64,000 nucleotides of DNA. It comes from Lachnospiraceae bacterium. Lineage in GTDB: Bacteria > Bacillota > Clostridia > Lachnospirales > Lachnospiraceae. Of this stretch, positions 1-7,665 are shown piece after piece (position 1 is the stretch's first letter; each line of letters begins with the position of its first letter). The position numbers and the translations under genes are program-made. The notes beneath the pieces were generated by a model. It did not search any database and was not told the DNA's origin. It saw only the letters and a program-made list of their open reading frames with translations. The DNA lies in contig JAFZVZ010000036.1 of NCBI GenBank assembly GCA_017617545.1, positions 21,789 through 85,788 on the forward strand, given 5' to 3'.

Positions 1-977
1 TCGAACCGGTTCACACGGAACTCCGCCGCCGACACGGCGTTGGTCTCGAGCCGCGAGTCGAACAGGCGCATCACGGCCTTATTGTCCTCTGCCGCCACGA
101 TCGCCGGCAGGAAATTGTCATGGATCTGCGTGAACTCGTCCTTCGTGTGTCCGATGATGTCGTAAAATACATCGTTCGCGTACACAACCTCAGGCACGTT
201 GTCTCTTGCGATACGGCCCTGGTACTCGAACACCGCGACACCCACGGGGAGCGTCTCCAGAAGGCCGGAAACCTGGCGCTTGCGGAGCATTTCACCCGTG
301 ATCTGCGTGATGGTAACATCGAACAGGCCGTTCTTCATCATTTTCTTCTGTCTGCGCACGAAGCACTGCACCGGGATCGCGCGGCCCTCCGCGGAGATCA
401 TGCGGTGCTCAATGCAGACGACCATCTGCTTGCGGATCTTCTCGTCGAGAATGCGACGGATCGCTTCGCGGTCGTCGGGGTACACATAGTCAAGGTAGCT
501 GCCGAAGGTCGCGCCCGCATGGCTTCTGGTGCGGCGTCCGCCCTCGCTCTCGTCGGAGAGGCCGAGCATCTCGCTCACGCCGGCGTCGCAATCCACGATC
601 GTGTACTGGTCGTCACCCTTGATGGTGCATGTTCCGTAGTACACCTGGCGCGCGGTCCCCTTGCCGCCTTCCGCCGCAAGGTTGCCCTTGTCACCGACAA
701 GTTCATTCAGGAAACCCAAAAGCACGGGCTCGCCGGCGTAGGAATTCAGGATCAGCTTCCTCGCCCGGGGCTGTCCGGTACAGATGAACAGGCATGACAG
801 GAATATCGCCCACGTCAAAGGATACGCTCCACGCTCGATGGAACTCACCGTCTGCCTCGTGATACCGATCGTCTCGCCGAATTCTTCCTGCGACAGTTTC
901 ATGTTCTTCCGATACGTCGGCAGGTTCTTCGCAAAGATGGTCAGCATCTTCTTCCGTTCATTGTCCTCCAGTCTCAT
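1..977 (-). CDS. XRE-type HTH plus PAS sensory protein, C-terminus cut by window edge
   Basis: The frame stays open from ATG at 975-977 to the window edge, so about 325 N-terminal residues are visible and the C-terminus is missing. Residues about 10-60 form a Cro/C1-type helix-turn-helix (LSQEEFGETIGITRQTVSSIERG), followed by a hydrophobic stretch (WAIFLSCLFICTG). Two PAS-like regions follow, one around residue 115 (YTIVDCDAGVSEMLG) and one near 230 (LPVGVAVFEYQGR, VYANDVFYDIIGHTKDEF). The start is supported by GAGGAG seven bases upstream. Fusions of this kind usually end in a GGDEF, histidine kinase or similar output domain, but the output domain is not visible, so only a sensory/regulatory role can be claimed. 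Confidence 0.75.
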   Translation of the reverse strand, partial: MRLEDNERKKMLTIFAKNLPTYRKNMKLSQEEFGETIGITRQTVSSIERGAYPLTWAIFLSCLFICTGQPRARKLILNSYAGEPVLLGFLNELVGDKGNLAAEGGKGTARQVYYGTCTIKGDDQYTIVDCDAGVSEMLGLSDESEGGRRTRSHAGATFGSYLDYVYPDDREAIRRILDEKIRKQMVVCIEHRMISAEGRAIPVQCFVRRQKKMMKNGLFDVTITQITGEMLRKRQVSGLLETLPVGVAVFEYQGRIARDNVPEVVYANDVFYDIIGHTKDEFTQIHDNFLPAIVAAEDNKAVMRLFDSRLETNAVSAAEFRVNRF

Positions 978-1151
978 ATGCACTCCTCTCTCTTCCGCCG
1001 CGGTTCCCGCCCGCCCCGCTCGCGCGTTGCGTCAGCGTTTCCCTGCGGCTTTGATACAACATTTTTCCGTTTCTGTATATACGTAATATTGCTCAGTCTG
1101 TCCGGCTCAATCCGATCGATCCGTTTAGATCAGTACAGCCCCTCGTCCCGG

Positions 1152-2372
1152 TCAGTCAAGCCTCCCGGGACCGTCCCCGATCTCGACGACGTAAAATGTC
1201 GCCGGATACCCGATCGTCTGCCCGTACGTCTCACCGACCTCGCGGATCAGCTGCTCGACATTCTCCTCCTTCACAAGGCACACGGCACAGCCGCCGAACC
1301 CTGCTCCGGTCATGCGCGCCCCGATGACGCCCGGCACCTTCCACGCCGCCTCGACTAATGTGTCGAGCTCTCGGCCGGTCACCTCGTAATCGTCGCGAAG
1401 CGACACGTGCGACGCGTTCATCAGCTGCCCGAACTCAGCGAGATCACCGTTCTTCAGCGCTTCCACCGCACGGATCGTGCGACGGTTCTCATACACCGCG
1501 TGACGCGCTCTTCTATAGCGCACCGGCGACGCGATCGCACCGGCCATCGCCTCAAACTCCGCTTCGGTGAGGGATCCGAGCGACGGGATTGCCGCTGCCT
1601 GCGCTGCCACAGCATCCGTAGCTTTCGCCGCAGCCGCCTGCAGCTCCGCAAGCGCCTCCTCACACTCCGCGCGCCGCTCGTTGTATTTCGATTCCCCAAG
1701 GCCGCGCTTATGGTTTGTATTCATGATGACGATCCTCACACCGTCCATGGCGATCGGCGCGTACTCGTACGCAAGCGTCGCCGTGTCGAGGAAGATCGCG
1801 TGATCCTTCTTGCCCATCGCGATCGCGAACTGGTCCATGATGCCGCAGTTGACGCCGATGAAGGCATTTTCCGCGCGCTGACCGATCAACGCGTTCGTGA
1901 TCCCGTCGTAGTCAAATCCGAACATGTCCCGAAGGATCTCACCCGTCAGAACCTCGATGGATGCCGACGAGGACAGACCCGAGGAGTTCGGTATCGTCCC
2001 GCAGTACATAATATCGAGCCCGCGGTCCGCAGCATACCCCTGCTCCGCGGCCGCCCACAGAACGCCCTTTACGTAATTCGTCCAGCCGTCCTCGGCGCGG
2101 TACGAAAGCCCGTCCAGCGAACTCTCGATCACACCGTTCTGCGGAAAATTCACCGAGTACATCCGCAGCTTCCGATCATCCCGCTTCCGCGCGACCGCGT
2201 AGGTTCCGATCGTCAGCGCACACGGGAACACGTGCCCGCCGTTATAGTCGGTGTGCTCGCCGATCAGGTTGACGCGACCGGGCGCAAAATACACCCGCGC
2301 ATCCCCGCCGTCGCCGAACACCTCGGCAAACTGTCTGCGCAGCTCTTCGATTGTTATCGTATCCTGCTCCAA
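1152..2372 (-). CDS. galK: Galactokinase
   Basis: GHMP-family kinase that phosphorylates galactose to galactose-1-phosphate in the cytoplasmic Leloir pathway. The three family motifs are present: substrate/phosphate signature GRVNLIGEHTDYNGG (residues 32-46), the glycine/serine-rich ATP loop GLSSSAS (132-138), and GARMTGAGFGGC near residue 350. NCGIMDQ near 180 carries the catalytic Asp. Length 406 aa is slightly longer than usual. The start is a TTG (2370-2372) preceded by GGAGACACAGC; no better in-frame start is visible. It lies 36 bp downstream of a diguanylate cyclase with a sugar-binding-type domain, suggesting co-transcription. No galT, galE or transporter is in the window. Confidence 0.95.
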   Translation of the reverse strand: MEQDTITIEELRRQFAEVFGDGGDARVYFAPGRVNLIGEHTDYNGGHVFPCALTIGTYAVARKRDDRKLRMYSVNFPQNGVIESSLDGLSYRAEDGWTNYVKGVLWAAAEQGYAADRGLDIMYCGTIPNSSGLSSSASIEVLTGEILRDMFGFDYDGITNALIGQRAENAFIGVNCGIMDQFAIAMGKKDHAIFLDTATLAYEYAPIAMDGVRIVIMNTNHKRGLGESKYNERRAECEEALAELQAAAAKATDAVAAQAAAIPSLGSLTEAEFEAMAGAIASPVRYRRARHAVYENRRTIRAVEALKNGDLAEFGQLMNASHVSLRDDYEVTGRELDTLVEAAWKVPGVIGARMTGAGFGGCAVCLVKEENVEQLIREVGETYGQTIGYPATFYVVEIGDGPGRLD

Positions 2373-2408
2373 AGCTGTGTCTCCAACCAGAAACCTCGCT
2401 TCCCGCGA

Positions 2409-4331
2409 TCACTCCTCGGGAGTCTCGCGCAGAAAACTGCGGGATTTCTTATTTTCCGTCTTATTCTCGTACATGCGGTCGTCGCTCATCGTCATCCACT
2501 CACCGAGCTCACGCTCCTCCGTGCCCTTGCAGATGGCGTGGCCGTAGCTTGCGTACACCAGGTACGGCCGCTTCGAGCGGTTGTTGTAGTCCTCGAGGAA
2601 GGCGTCGAAGCGCTCGTAGAACCGCTCCACATCCTCCTCGTTGTAATCCGTCGCGAGCACCTGGAACTCATCTCCGCCGACGCGGTAACACAGCTCGTTC
2701 GAGAAGCATGCCGCGCAGATGGAGTTGGCGATCGCACGCAGCGCGAGGTCGCCCTGCGCGTGTCCGTAGTTGTCGTTGATCTTCTTTAGGTTGTCCATGT
2801 CGATGGAGATGATGGCGAGCGTGCGCCCGGTATCCTTCACCTGATCGTACATGCGCTGCGAATCCTCCTCGAACCCGTAACGGTTCTTAAGCCCCGTCAA
2901 AACGTCGCTGACATAGAGGCTCGACAGCTTCTTCACCAGTCTCCTCATGCGCGCGTTGATGCGCAGGCGCTCAAGGACGTTGCTGATGATCGTGATGATG
3001 TATTGGAAAAATGCGAGCGGCGCCTGATGGTCGCGGAAATTGATCATCGCGTAGCCGTAGCATAGCTCCTGAAAATGAAGCGGCACAATGTAGTAGCCGC
3101 ACGGCACGTCGTACACGTACTCATCGGGCAGGATGTCCTCCCTCGCGAACACCTGGTCCACGTGTCCAAGGAGGATCGTCTCCTGGATCGCCGTTCGCAG
3201 ATGCACCTTGTCCGTGAACGTGCGCATCTCCTCCGGCTCCGCCACCGAGAAATCCGTATCGTTCAGAACAATGAAGAAGTCGCGGAAATCCTCGTTGTTG
3301 AAAATGTATGTGTAGATGCATTCGTTCAGATCATCCATGTTGTCGGCATTTTCCACGTCGATGCTCATGAAGATCGTCTGCATGTTGTTGTGGTCCGCAA
3401 GCTTGTTCGCCTCAAAATACTTGCGTACCGCTGCCGCTGCCCCCGCGACGCCGTCCCCGCGGCAGCCGCACGATTCGCGGCACACAACACGCGTCGTCAC
3501 GTAATCGATTTCCGGCACGGTCTCGTTCTTCATCAATCCGACAAGCATGTCGACCGCGCGGCGTCCCATACCGGCGACGTCGACGCGCACCGAGGTGAGC
3601 GACGGGATCTGTGTCTCCGCGTCGCGCGCATCGTCAAAACCCGTGACGGCGATCTCTTCCGGCACCTTGATCCCGCGGTCCGCGAGCGCGTTGCACACGG
3701 CCATCGCCATGTAGTCGTTCGCGCAAACGATCACGTCGGGGTAGTCGGTGCGGATGTCCAGAAGCTCCGCCACGGCGGCGTTGCCCATGTTTCTCCAGAA
3801 ATCACCGTAAAATATGTCATCCTCATCGAGGGGAATATCGTACTTTGCCATCATCCGGCGGAAGCATTCCAGTCGCTTGATCGCATCCGGGTGATCCTTC
3901 GGGCCGCTGACGTAGCAGAAATCGCGGTACCCGTGCTCCTGTACCAGATGGTCGACGATGCCCTCCATCGAGTTGTCGTCGTCCACCAGGACGCTGTTGT
4001 ACCCGTCGTACTGCCGGCGCACACAGACAACCGGGCAGGTCGCCCTCATCCGCACGCGCTCAAGTAACCGGTTGACAACGGTATCGTCGGTAAATGTGTC
4101 CAGACACAGAAGCAATCCGTCCAGATTGCGGAAGTCCGGCAGATCCGCGAGCATGCGCTCGCCGCGCACAAACAGTTCGTTCTTGCCGTACCCGCCGAAA
4201 ATCGAATAGACCAGCGTATAATAGCCGTAAGAAGCAGCTCTCTGTTCAATGCTGCTGAGAATGTCGTGCTGGTACTCCGCCGTCGGCTTCGAGATCAGCA
4301 CACCGATCTTTTTGCTCTTCCCTAAATTCAT
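2409..4331 (-). CDS. LacI-like ligand-binding domain fused to GGDEF diguanylate cyclase
   Basis: Residues about 8-285 have the fold pattern of type 1 periplasmic binding proteins as found in LacI/GalR regulators (KIGVLISKPTAEYQHDIL, VVCVRRQYDGYNSVLVDD, PDVIVCANDYMAMAV, EEIAVTGFDD), but there is no N-terminal DNA-binding helix-turn-helix and no signal peptide. A linker region of about 180 residues follows, then a C-terminal GGDEF domain with an intact RVGGDEF (about residues 550-556) and the upstream IDMDNLKKINDNYGH metal-site segment. No inhibitory RxxD site is seen five residues before GGDEF. It probably makes cyclic di-GMP in the cytoplasm in response to a sugar-like ligand. It is upstream of galK, which suggests galactose or a related sugar. 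ATG is supported by GGAGGAGAGT. Confidence 0.88.
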   Translation of the reverse strand: MNLGKSKKIGVLISKPTAEYQHDILSSIEQRAASYGYYTLVYSIFGGYGKNELFVRGERMLADLPDFRNLDGLLLCLDTFTDDTVVNRLLERVRMRATCPVVCVRRQYDGYNSVLVDDDNSMEGIVDHLVQEHGYRDFCYVSGPKDHPDAIKRLECFRRMMAKYDIPLDEDDIFYGDFWRNMGNAAVAELLDIRTDYPDVIVCANDYMAMAVCNALADRGIKVPEEIAVTGFDDARDAETQIPSLTSVRVDVAGMGRRAVDMLVGLMKNETVPEIDYVTTRVVCRESCGCRGDGVAGAAAAVRKYFEANKLADHNNMQTIFMSIDVENADNMDDLNECIYTYIFNNEDFRDFFIVLNDTDFSVAEPEEMRTFTDKVHLRTAIQETILLGHVDQVFAREDILPDEYVYDVPCGYYIVPLHFQELCYGYAMINFRDHQAPLAFFQYIITIISNVLERLRINARMRRLVKKLSSLYVSDVLTGLKNRYGFEEDSQRMYDQVKDTGRTLAIISIDMDNLKKINDNYGHAQGDLALRAIANSICAACFSNELCYRVGGDEFQVLATDYNEEDVERFYERFDAFLEDYNNRSKRPYLVYASYGHAICKGTEERELGEWMTMSDDRMYENKTENKKSRSFLRETPEE

Positions 4332-4438
4332 ACTCTCCTCCGGCCGTCCACGGCCCGGTCCAAGCTTCCTCTGATACGCTTACTCAGTGACAGTTTCCCA
4401 TACTGCTACATTCGACATTTTACACTGTAATTTGCACT

Positions 4439-4513
4439 TTTTCAACGTTAAATTGCTCATTATTTATGTTTTTTGCAATATTTCTATACATTTTCAACGT
4501 TCGGTGCTATACT
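4439..4513 (+). promoter_or_regulatory. Candidate tadA promoter region with two TTTTCAACGTT direct repeats
   Basis: The AT-rich divergent intergenic region holds two exact copies of TTTTCAACGTT, at 4439-4449 and 4491-4501, 52 bp apart (about five helical turns). The second lies directly before a TATACT -10-like box at 4508-4513. Each copy contains the palindrome AACGTT. Spacing on one face of the helix suggests a regulator binding site for tadA or for the divergent GGDEF gene; the regulator is unknown. Confidence 0.35.
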
Positions 4514-4569
4514 TCAGAAAAAAGTACTTGACAAATATAACGCGTTTTTCGTTCGAAAGGAGTCAGTTC

Positions 4570-5067
4570 ATGTCCAACCAGCAACCGGACCATTCCTATT
4601 TCATGCGCAAAGCCATCCATCAGGCGCATCGCGCAACGGCGCTCGGCGAGGTTCCCATCGGCTGCGTCATCGTCCACGAGGGCAAGGTCATCGGCCGCGG
4701 TTTCAACCACCGTCTCACCTCGCATTCCACGCTCGCGCACGCCGAGATCATCGCGATCCGCCAGGCTTGCCGCAAGCTCGGTGACTGGCGCCTGGAGGGC
4801 TGCACGATGTATGTCACGCTCGAGCCGTGCCAGATGTGCTCCGGTGCGCTCGTCCAGGCACGCATCGACCGCGTCGTCGTCGGCGCGCCCAACCCGAAGG
4901 CCGGCTGCGCGGGCTCCATCCTCAACCTCCTTCAGGTTCCTCAGTTCAACCATCAGGTCGAGATCGTGAACGGCGTGCTCGCAGAGGAATGCAGCGCCCT
5001 GCTCACCGACTTCTTCCGCGACATGCGCACGAGAGAACGAAACAATAAGAACAACGCGGATGCCTGA
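4570..5067 (+). CDS. tadA: tRNA-specific adenosine-34 deaminase
   Basis: Zinc-dependent deaminase that converts wobble adenosine 34 to inosine in tRNA-Arg(ACG). The 165-residue product has the cytidine-deaminase-like zinc site: HAE at 57-59 (Zn ligand His and catalytic Glu) and PCQMC at 86-90 (two Zn ligand Cys). The open frame extends upstream to 4387, but GAAAGGAG ending seven bases before ATG 4570 and the normal family N-terminus fix the start. It is transcribed away from the GGDEF gene. C-terminal RERNNKNNADA is a hydrophilic tail. Confidence 0.93.
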   Translation: MSNQQPDHSYFMRKAIHQAHRATALGEVPIGCVIVHEGKVIGRGFNHRLTSHSTLAHAEIIAIRQACRKLGDWRLEGCTMYVTLEPCQMCSGALVQARIDRVVVGAPNPKAGCAGSILNLLQVPQFNHQVEIVNGVLAEECSALLTDFFRDMRTRERNNKNNADA

Positions 5068-5112
5068 CGCATTTTCCGTCAGATAAAATATCTGTCTCTT
5101 TCGGAAAATGTG
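5067..5112 (+). terminator. Hairpin after tadA built from an inverted CATTTTCCG pair
   Basis: CATTTTCCG and CGGAAAATG face each other around an inner AGATA/TATCT stem, followed by CCCTTTTGAT. It would end tadA transcription before the nrdG-like promoter at 5122. The stem is imperfect, so termination efficiency is uncertain. Confidence 0.4.
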
Positions 5113-5121
5113 CCCTTTTGA

Positions 5122-5150
5122 TAGACTTTTTCCTCTAATCGCGGTACAAT
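5122..5150 (+). promoter_or_regulatory. Sigma-A-type promoter of the NrdG-like gene
   Basis: TAGACT (5122-5127) and TACAAT (5145-5150) are separated by 17 bp. The ATG at 5206 lies about 50 bp beyond the predicted start of transcription. Confidence 0.45.
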
Positions 5151-5205
5151 ACTTGTATCCCGTGGGGCAGTCTTTCGATACCGCGCCCCACTCACGGAGG
5201 TTCCC

Positions 5206-5904
5206 ATGCAAATACACGGTCTGCAGAAGCTGACGCTTCTTGACTATCCCGGCCATACGGCCGCAACGATCTTCACCGGCGGGTGCAATTTCCGGTGTCC
5301 GTACTGCCACAACAGCGAGCTTGTTCTCCAGCCGGAGAAGATGCCGATGATCTCCGAGGAGGAGCTCTTCAAATTCCTGAACCTTCGGGCGAAGGTCCTG
5401 GACGGCATCGCCATCACAGGCGGCGAGCCCACGCTGCAGCCGGATCTCCCGGAGTTTATCGCGAAGGTGCGCGCGCTCGGCTACAAGATCAAACTCGACA
5501 CCAACGGGCAGTCGCCCGCCATACTCGAGAAGCTGTTGAAGGCGAACATGCTCGACTACGTCGCGATGGACATCAAGAACTGCCGCGAGCGCTACGGCGA
5601 CACGATCGGCATTCCCAACTTCCGCACGGACGCCGTGGAGGCTTCCGTCGAACTTCTGAAGCACTGCGGCATACACTACGAATTCCGCACCACGGTCGCC
5701 ACGGAGCTGCATGACACCGAGGCGATGGCCTCCATCGGCCAGTGGATCGCGGGAGCGCGGCACTATTTCCTGCAGCCGTACCGCGACAGCGACAACGTCA
5801 TGGTCAAGGGACGTTTCCACGCGCCCGACCCCGACACCCTCCGCACCTGGAAGGAACTGCTCGCCAAGACGATCCCTCTCGTCGACCTCCGCGGGGTGGA
5901 GTGA
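5206..5904 (+). CDS. NrdG-like radical-SAM activating protein
   Basis: Radical-SAM protein of the type annotated as anaerobic ribonucleoside-triphosphate reductase activating protein (NrdG2/TIGR02495-like), 232 aa. The cluster-binding CxxxCxxC is CNFRCPYC (Cys27, Cys31, Cys34), and the SAM-contacting GGEPTL motif lies around 71-77. The family supplies a 5'-deoxyadenosyl radical to a glycyl radical partner. No nrdD lies nearby, so the partner is elsewhere and could be another glycyl radical enzyme. RBS GGAGG lies upstream of ATG. Confidence 0.85.
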   Translation: MQIHGLQKLTLLDYPGHTAATIFTGGCNFRCPYCHNSELVLQPEKMPMISEEELFKFLNLRAKVLDGIAITGGEPTLQPDLPEFIAKVRALGYKIKLDTNGQSPAILEKLLKANMLDYVAMDIKNCRERYGDTIGIPNFRTDAVEASVELLKHCGIHYEFRTTVATELHDTEAMASIGQWIAGARHYFLQPYRDSDNVMVKGRFHAPDPDTLRTWKELLAKTIPLVDLRGVE

Positions 5905-5925
5905 TACGAACAATAACCCATAACA

Positions 5926-5965
5926 ACAAAAAGACCATCCGGCACGATGCCGAATGGTCTTTCTT
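5926..5965. terminator. Bidirectional terminator
   Basis: Stem AAGACCAT-CGGCA / TGCCGAATGGTCTT with A-rich DNA on the left and TTTCTTA on the right. It lies between the converging NrdG-like gene and the hypothetical gene at 5986 and can serve both. Confidence 0.75.
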
Positions 5966-5985
5966 ACTGTCTTTCTGATTTTTGA

Positions 5986-6591
5986 TTACTGATTGCCGCC
6001 GATGAGCGCGTTCACGATCGGGATCAGGACAACCGCGTTGTCAAACTTGCTTGCGATCGGATTGACGACCGTATGGGTCTGATCCTGAGCAAGAATGCGA
6101 ACGAAGCAGGACGAAATCTCCGAGCCGCCGACGTCGGGCATCGGAACCGTTGCCTTCTTGAGACCGGACTTGCCGGAAATCTCGTTGGCTCCGACGGTCA
6201 CATTCGCGATGGTCACGGTACCGCCGTTGCGGATCGTCTCGAGGTACTCAGCCGCGCGCGCCTTGAAAAATGTGAGCATGCATGCCTCGTACATATTTGC
6301 AAAATAATCTCTCTTGAGCTTGTTCTTACCGAAGCCGAGGAATGCGTTGCCGTTGATCTTCCACTTCAGCTTTCTGCCGTCGCGGAATGTCATCTTAATG
6401 AAACCGGAGAAATTCTCAAGCAGGATACCATAGCGCATTGCGGAAGCATACACGCTTACGGTGTCCATCTCGCCGTACTTGTACGATTCTCCCTTATACT
6501 CCATGTGATCTGCGTAAAATACTGCCGGTTCCTTGTCCTTCTTCTTGCGTTTGCACTCAGCAATGATATTGTTGTTAGCGCCCTGTTCCAT
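5986..6591 (-). CDS. Hypothetical cytoplasmic protein
   Basis: A 201-residue product with no signal peptide or convincing membrane segment. The segment DGRKLKWKINGNAFLGFGKNKLKRDYF and the earlier YADHMEYKGESYKYGEMDTVSVYASAMRYGIL suggest a beta-rich pleckstrin-like or DUF-type domain, but I do not recognise the family. The RBS AAAGGAGAAGAGAC is strong, and a promoter at 6656-6684 fits. It is monocistronic, between terminator 5926 and the nucleoside transporter locus. Confidence 0.7.
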   Translation of the reverse strand: MEQGANNNIIAECKRKKKDKEPAVFYADHMEYKGESYKYGEMDTVSVYASAMRYGILLENFSGFIKMTFRDGRKLKWKINGNAFLGFGKNKLKRDYFANMYEACMLTFFKARAAEYLETIRNGGTVTIANVTVGANEISGKSGLKKATVPMPDVGGSEISSCFVRILAQDQTHTVVNPIASKFDNAVVLIPIVNALIGGNQ

Positions 6592-6655
6592 GTCTCTTCT
6601 CCTTTGTGCGTGTTTTTATATACTGTTTTCCTGCTGCGGCAGTACTGCCATATGC

Positions 6656-6684
6656 ATCTTACTGCATTTTCCGAAGAAACGCAA
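6656..6684 (-). promoter_or_regulatory. Promoter of the 5986 gene with CGGAAAATG in the spacer
   Basis: Minus strand TTGCGT (6679-6684), 17-bp spacer, TAAGAT (6656-6661). The spacer contains TTCTTCGGAAAATG. The same arrangement, including the preceding AATGC, recurs at the thiamine operon promoter (45823-45851). Confidence 0.55.
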
Positions 6685-6687
6685 GCA

Positions 6688-7665
6688 TTACCGTTCTTCG
6701 CGGAAATACGGAAGTCCGAGATGCGCGGGCGGCTGCGTTTCCTTCTTGCGCCTCGTGCTGATCAGGATCAGGATGAGGATGGTCACCGCGTACGGCGTCA
6801 TCTTGATCAGCTCCTGTGTTGCCATCGAAATCTGCAGCGACTCGATCTGCGCAAAATAGAAGTGGCATACACACAGTCCGCCGAAGAGGATCGATCCGAA
6901 AATGGCGAGCGCCGGGCGCCAGATCGCGAAGATTACGAGCGCGATGGCGAGCCAGCCGCGGTCGCCGAAGCCGTTGTTGGACCATACGCCGCTGGCGTAG
7001 TCCATGATATAGTACAATCCGCCGAAGCCGGCGATGATGCTGCCGAGGCAGGTTGCGACGTATTTGTAGCGGTTGACGTTGATGCCCGCCGCGTCCGCGG
7101 TCGCCGGGTTCTCGCCGACGGCGCGCAGGTGAAGACCGACACGCGTCTTGCGAAGCACAACAGCCATGATCACTGCGAAGATCACCGCGAGGTACGCGAG
7201 GAAGCCGTAGGACAGCACCTCGGGAAGACCTCCGAAGCTCAGCTTGCGCGCGAATGCCTCACTCGTCTTCGTCACCGTGATGGACGGAACATCCGCTTCG
7301 GTGAGCTTGATCAGCGAGCCGCCGAAGAAGTTACCGAAGCCGACGCCGAACGTCGTCAGCGCCAGACCGGCCACGTTCTGGTTCGCGCGAAGCGTGATCG
7401 TCAGGAAGCAATAGATCAGGCCCATCAGAAGCGACCCTAAGATTGAGCAAAGGAGTGTGATCAGGATCGCTGTCCCGCCGTGAAACTCCGTCGCCTTGGT
7501 CTCGTAGGTGAACGCGCCGATGACGCCGCCCATCGCGCCGACGTACATGACGCCGGGGATACCGAGGTTCAGGTGACCCGATTTCTCGGTCAGGATCTCA
7601 CCGCACGAACCGTACAGAAGAGGAATACCCTGGATGACTGCTCTGGTTATTAAATCACCGATCAT
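6688..7665 (-). CDS. BMP-type nucleoside ABC transporter, second permease (NupQ/YufQ-like)
   Basis: Integral membrane permease of the branched-chain amino acid/ribose (BPD_transp_2) superfamily, 325 aa with about eight to ten hydrophobic segments. The N-terminus LYGSCGEILTEKSGHLNLGIPGVMYVGA is typical of the YufQ/NupQ branch paired with BmpA lipoproteins. Its ATG overlaps the stop of the upstream ATPase-permease gene by four bases, so translation is coupled. Together with the fused ATPase/permease and the lipoprotein at 10861 it forms a complete importer, probably for purine nucleosides; the exact substrate is inferred from the family. Confidence 0.88.
   Translation of the reverse strand: MIGDLITRAVIQGIPLLYGSCGEILTEKSGHLNLGIPGVMYVGAMGGVIGAFTYETKATEFHGGTAILITLLCSILGSLLMGLIYCFLTITLRANQNVAGLALTTFGVGFGNFFGGSLIKLTEADVPSITVTKTSEAFARKLSFGGLPEVLSYGFLAYLAVIFAVIMAVVLRKTRVGLHLRAVGENPATADAAGINVNRYKYVATCLGSIIAGFGGLYYIMDYASGVWSNNGFGDRGWLAIALVIFAIWRPALAIFGSILFGGLCVCHFYFAQIESLQISMATQELIKMTPYAVTILILILISTRRKKETQPPAHLGLPYFREER

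Noticed and set aside
120-797. 225-codon plus-strand ORF at the left edge
   Set aside because: It is the antisense shadow of the XRE-PAS gene, whose motifs and RBS are clear on the other strand.
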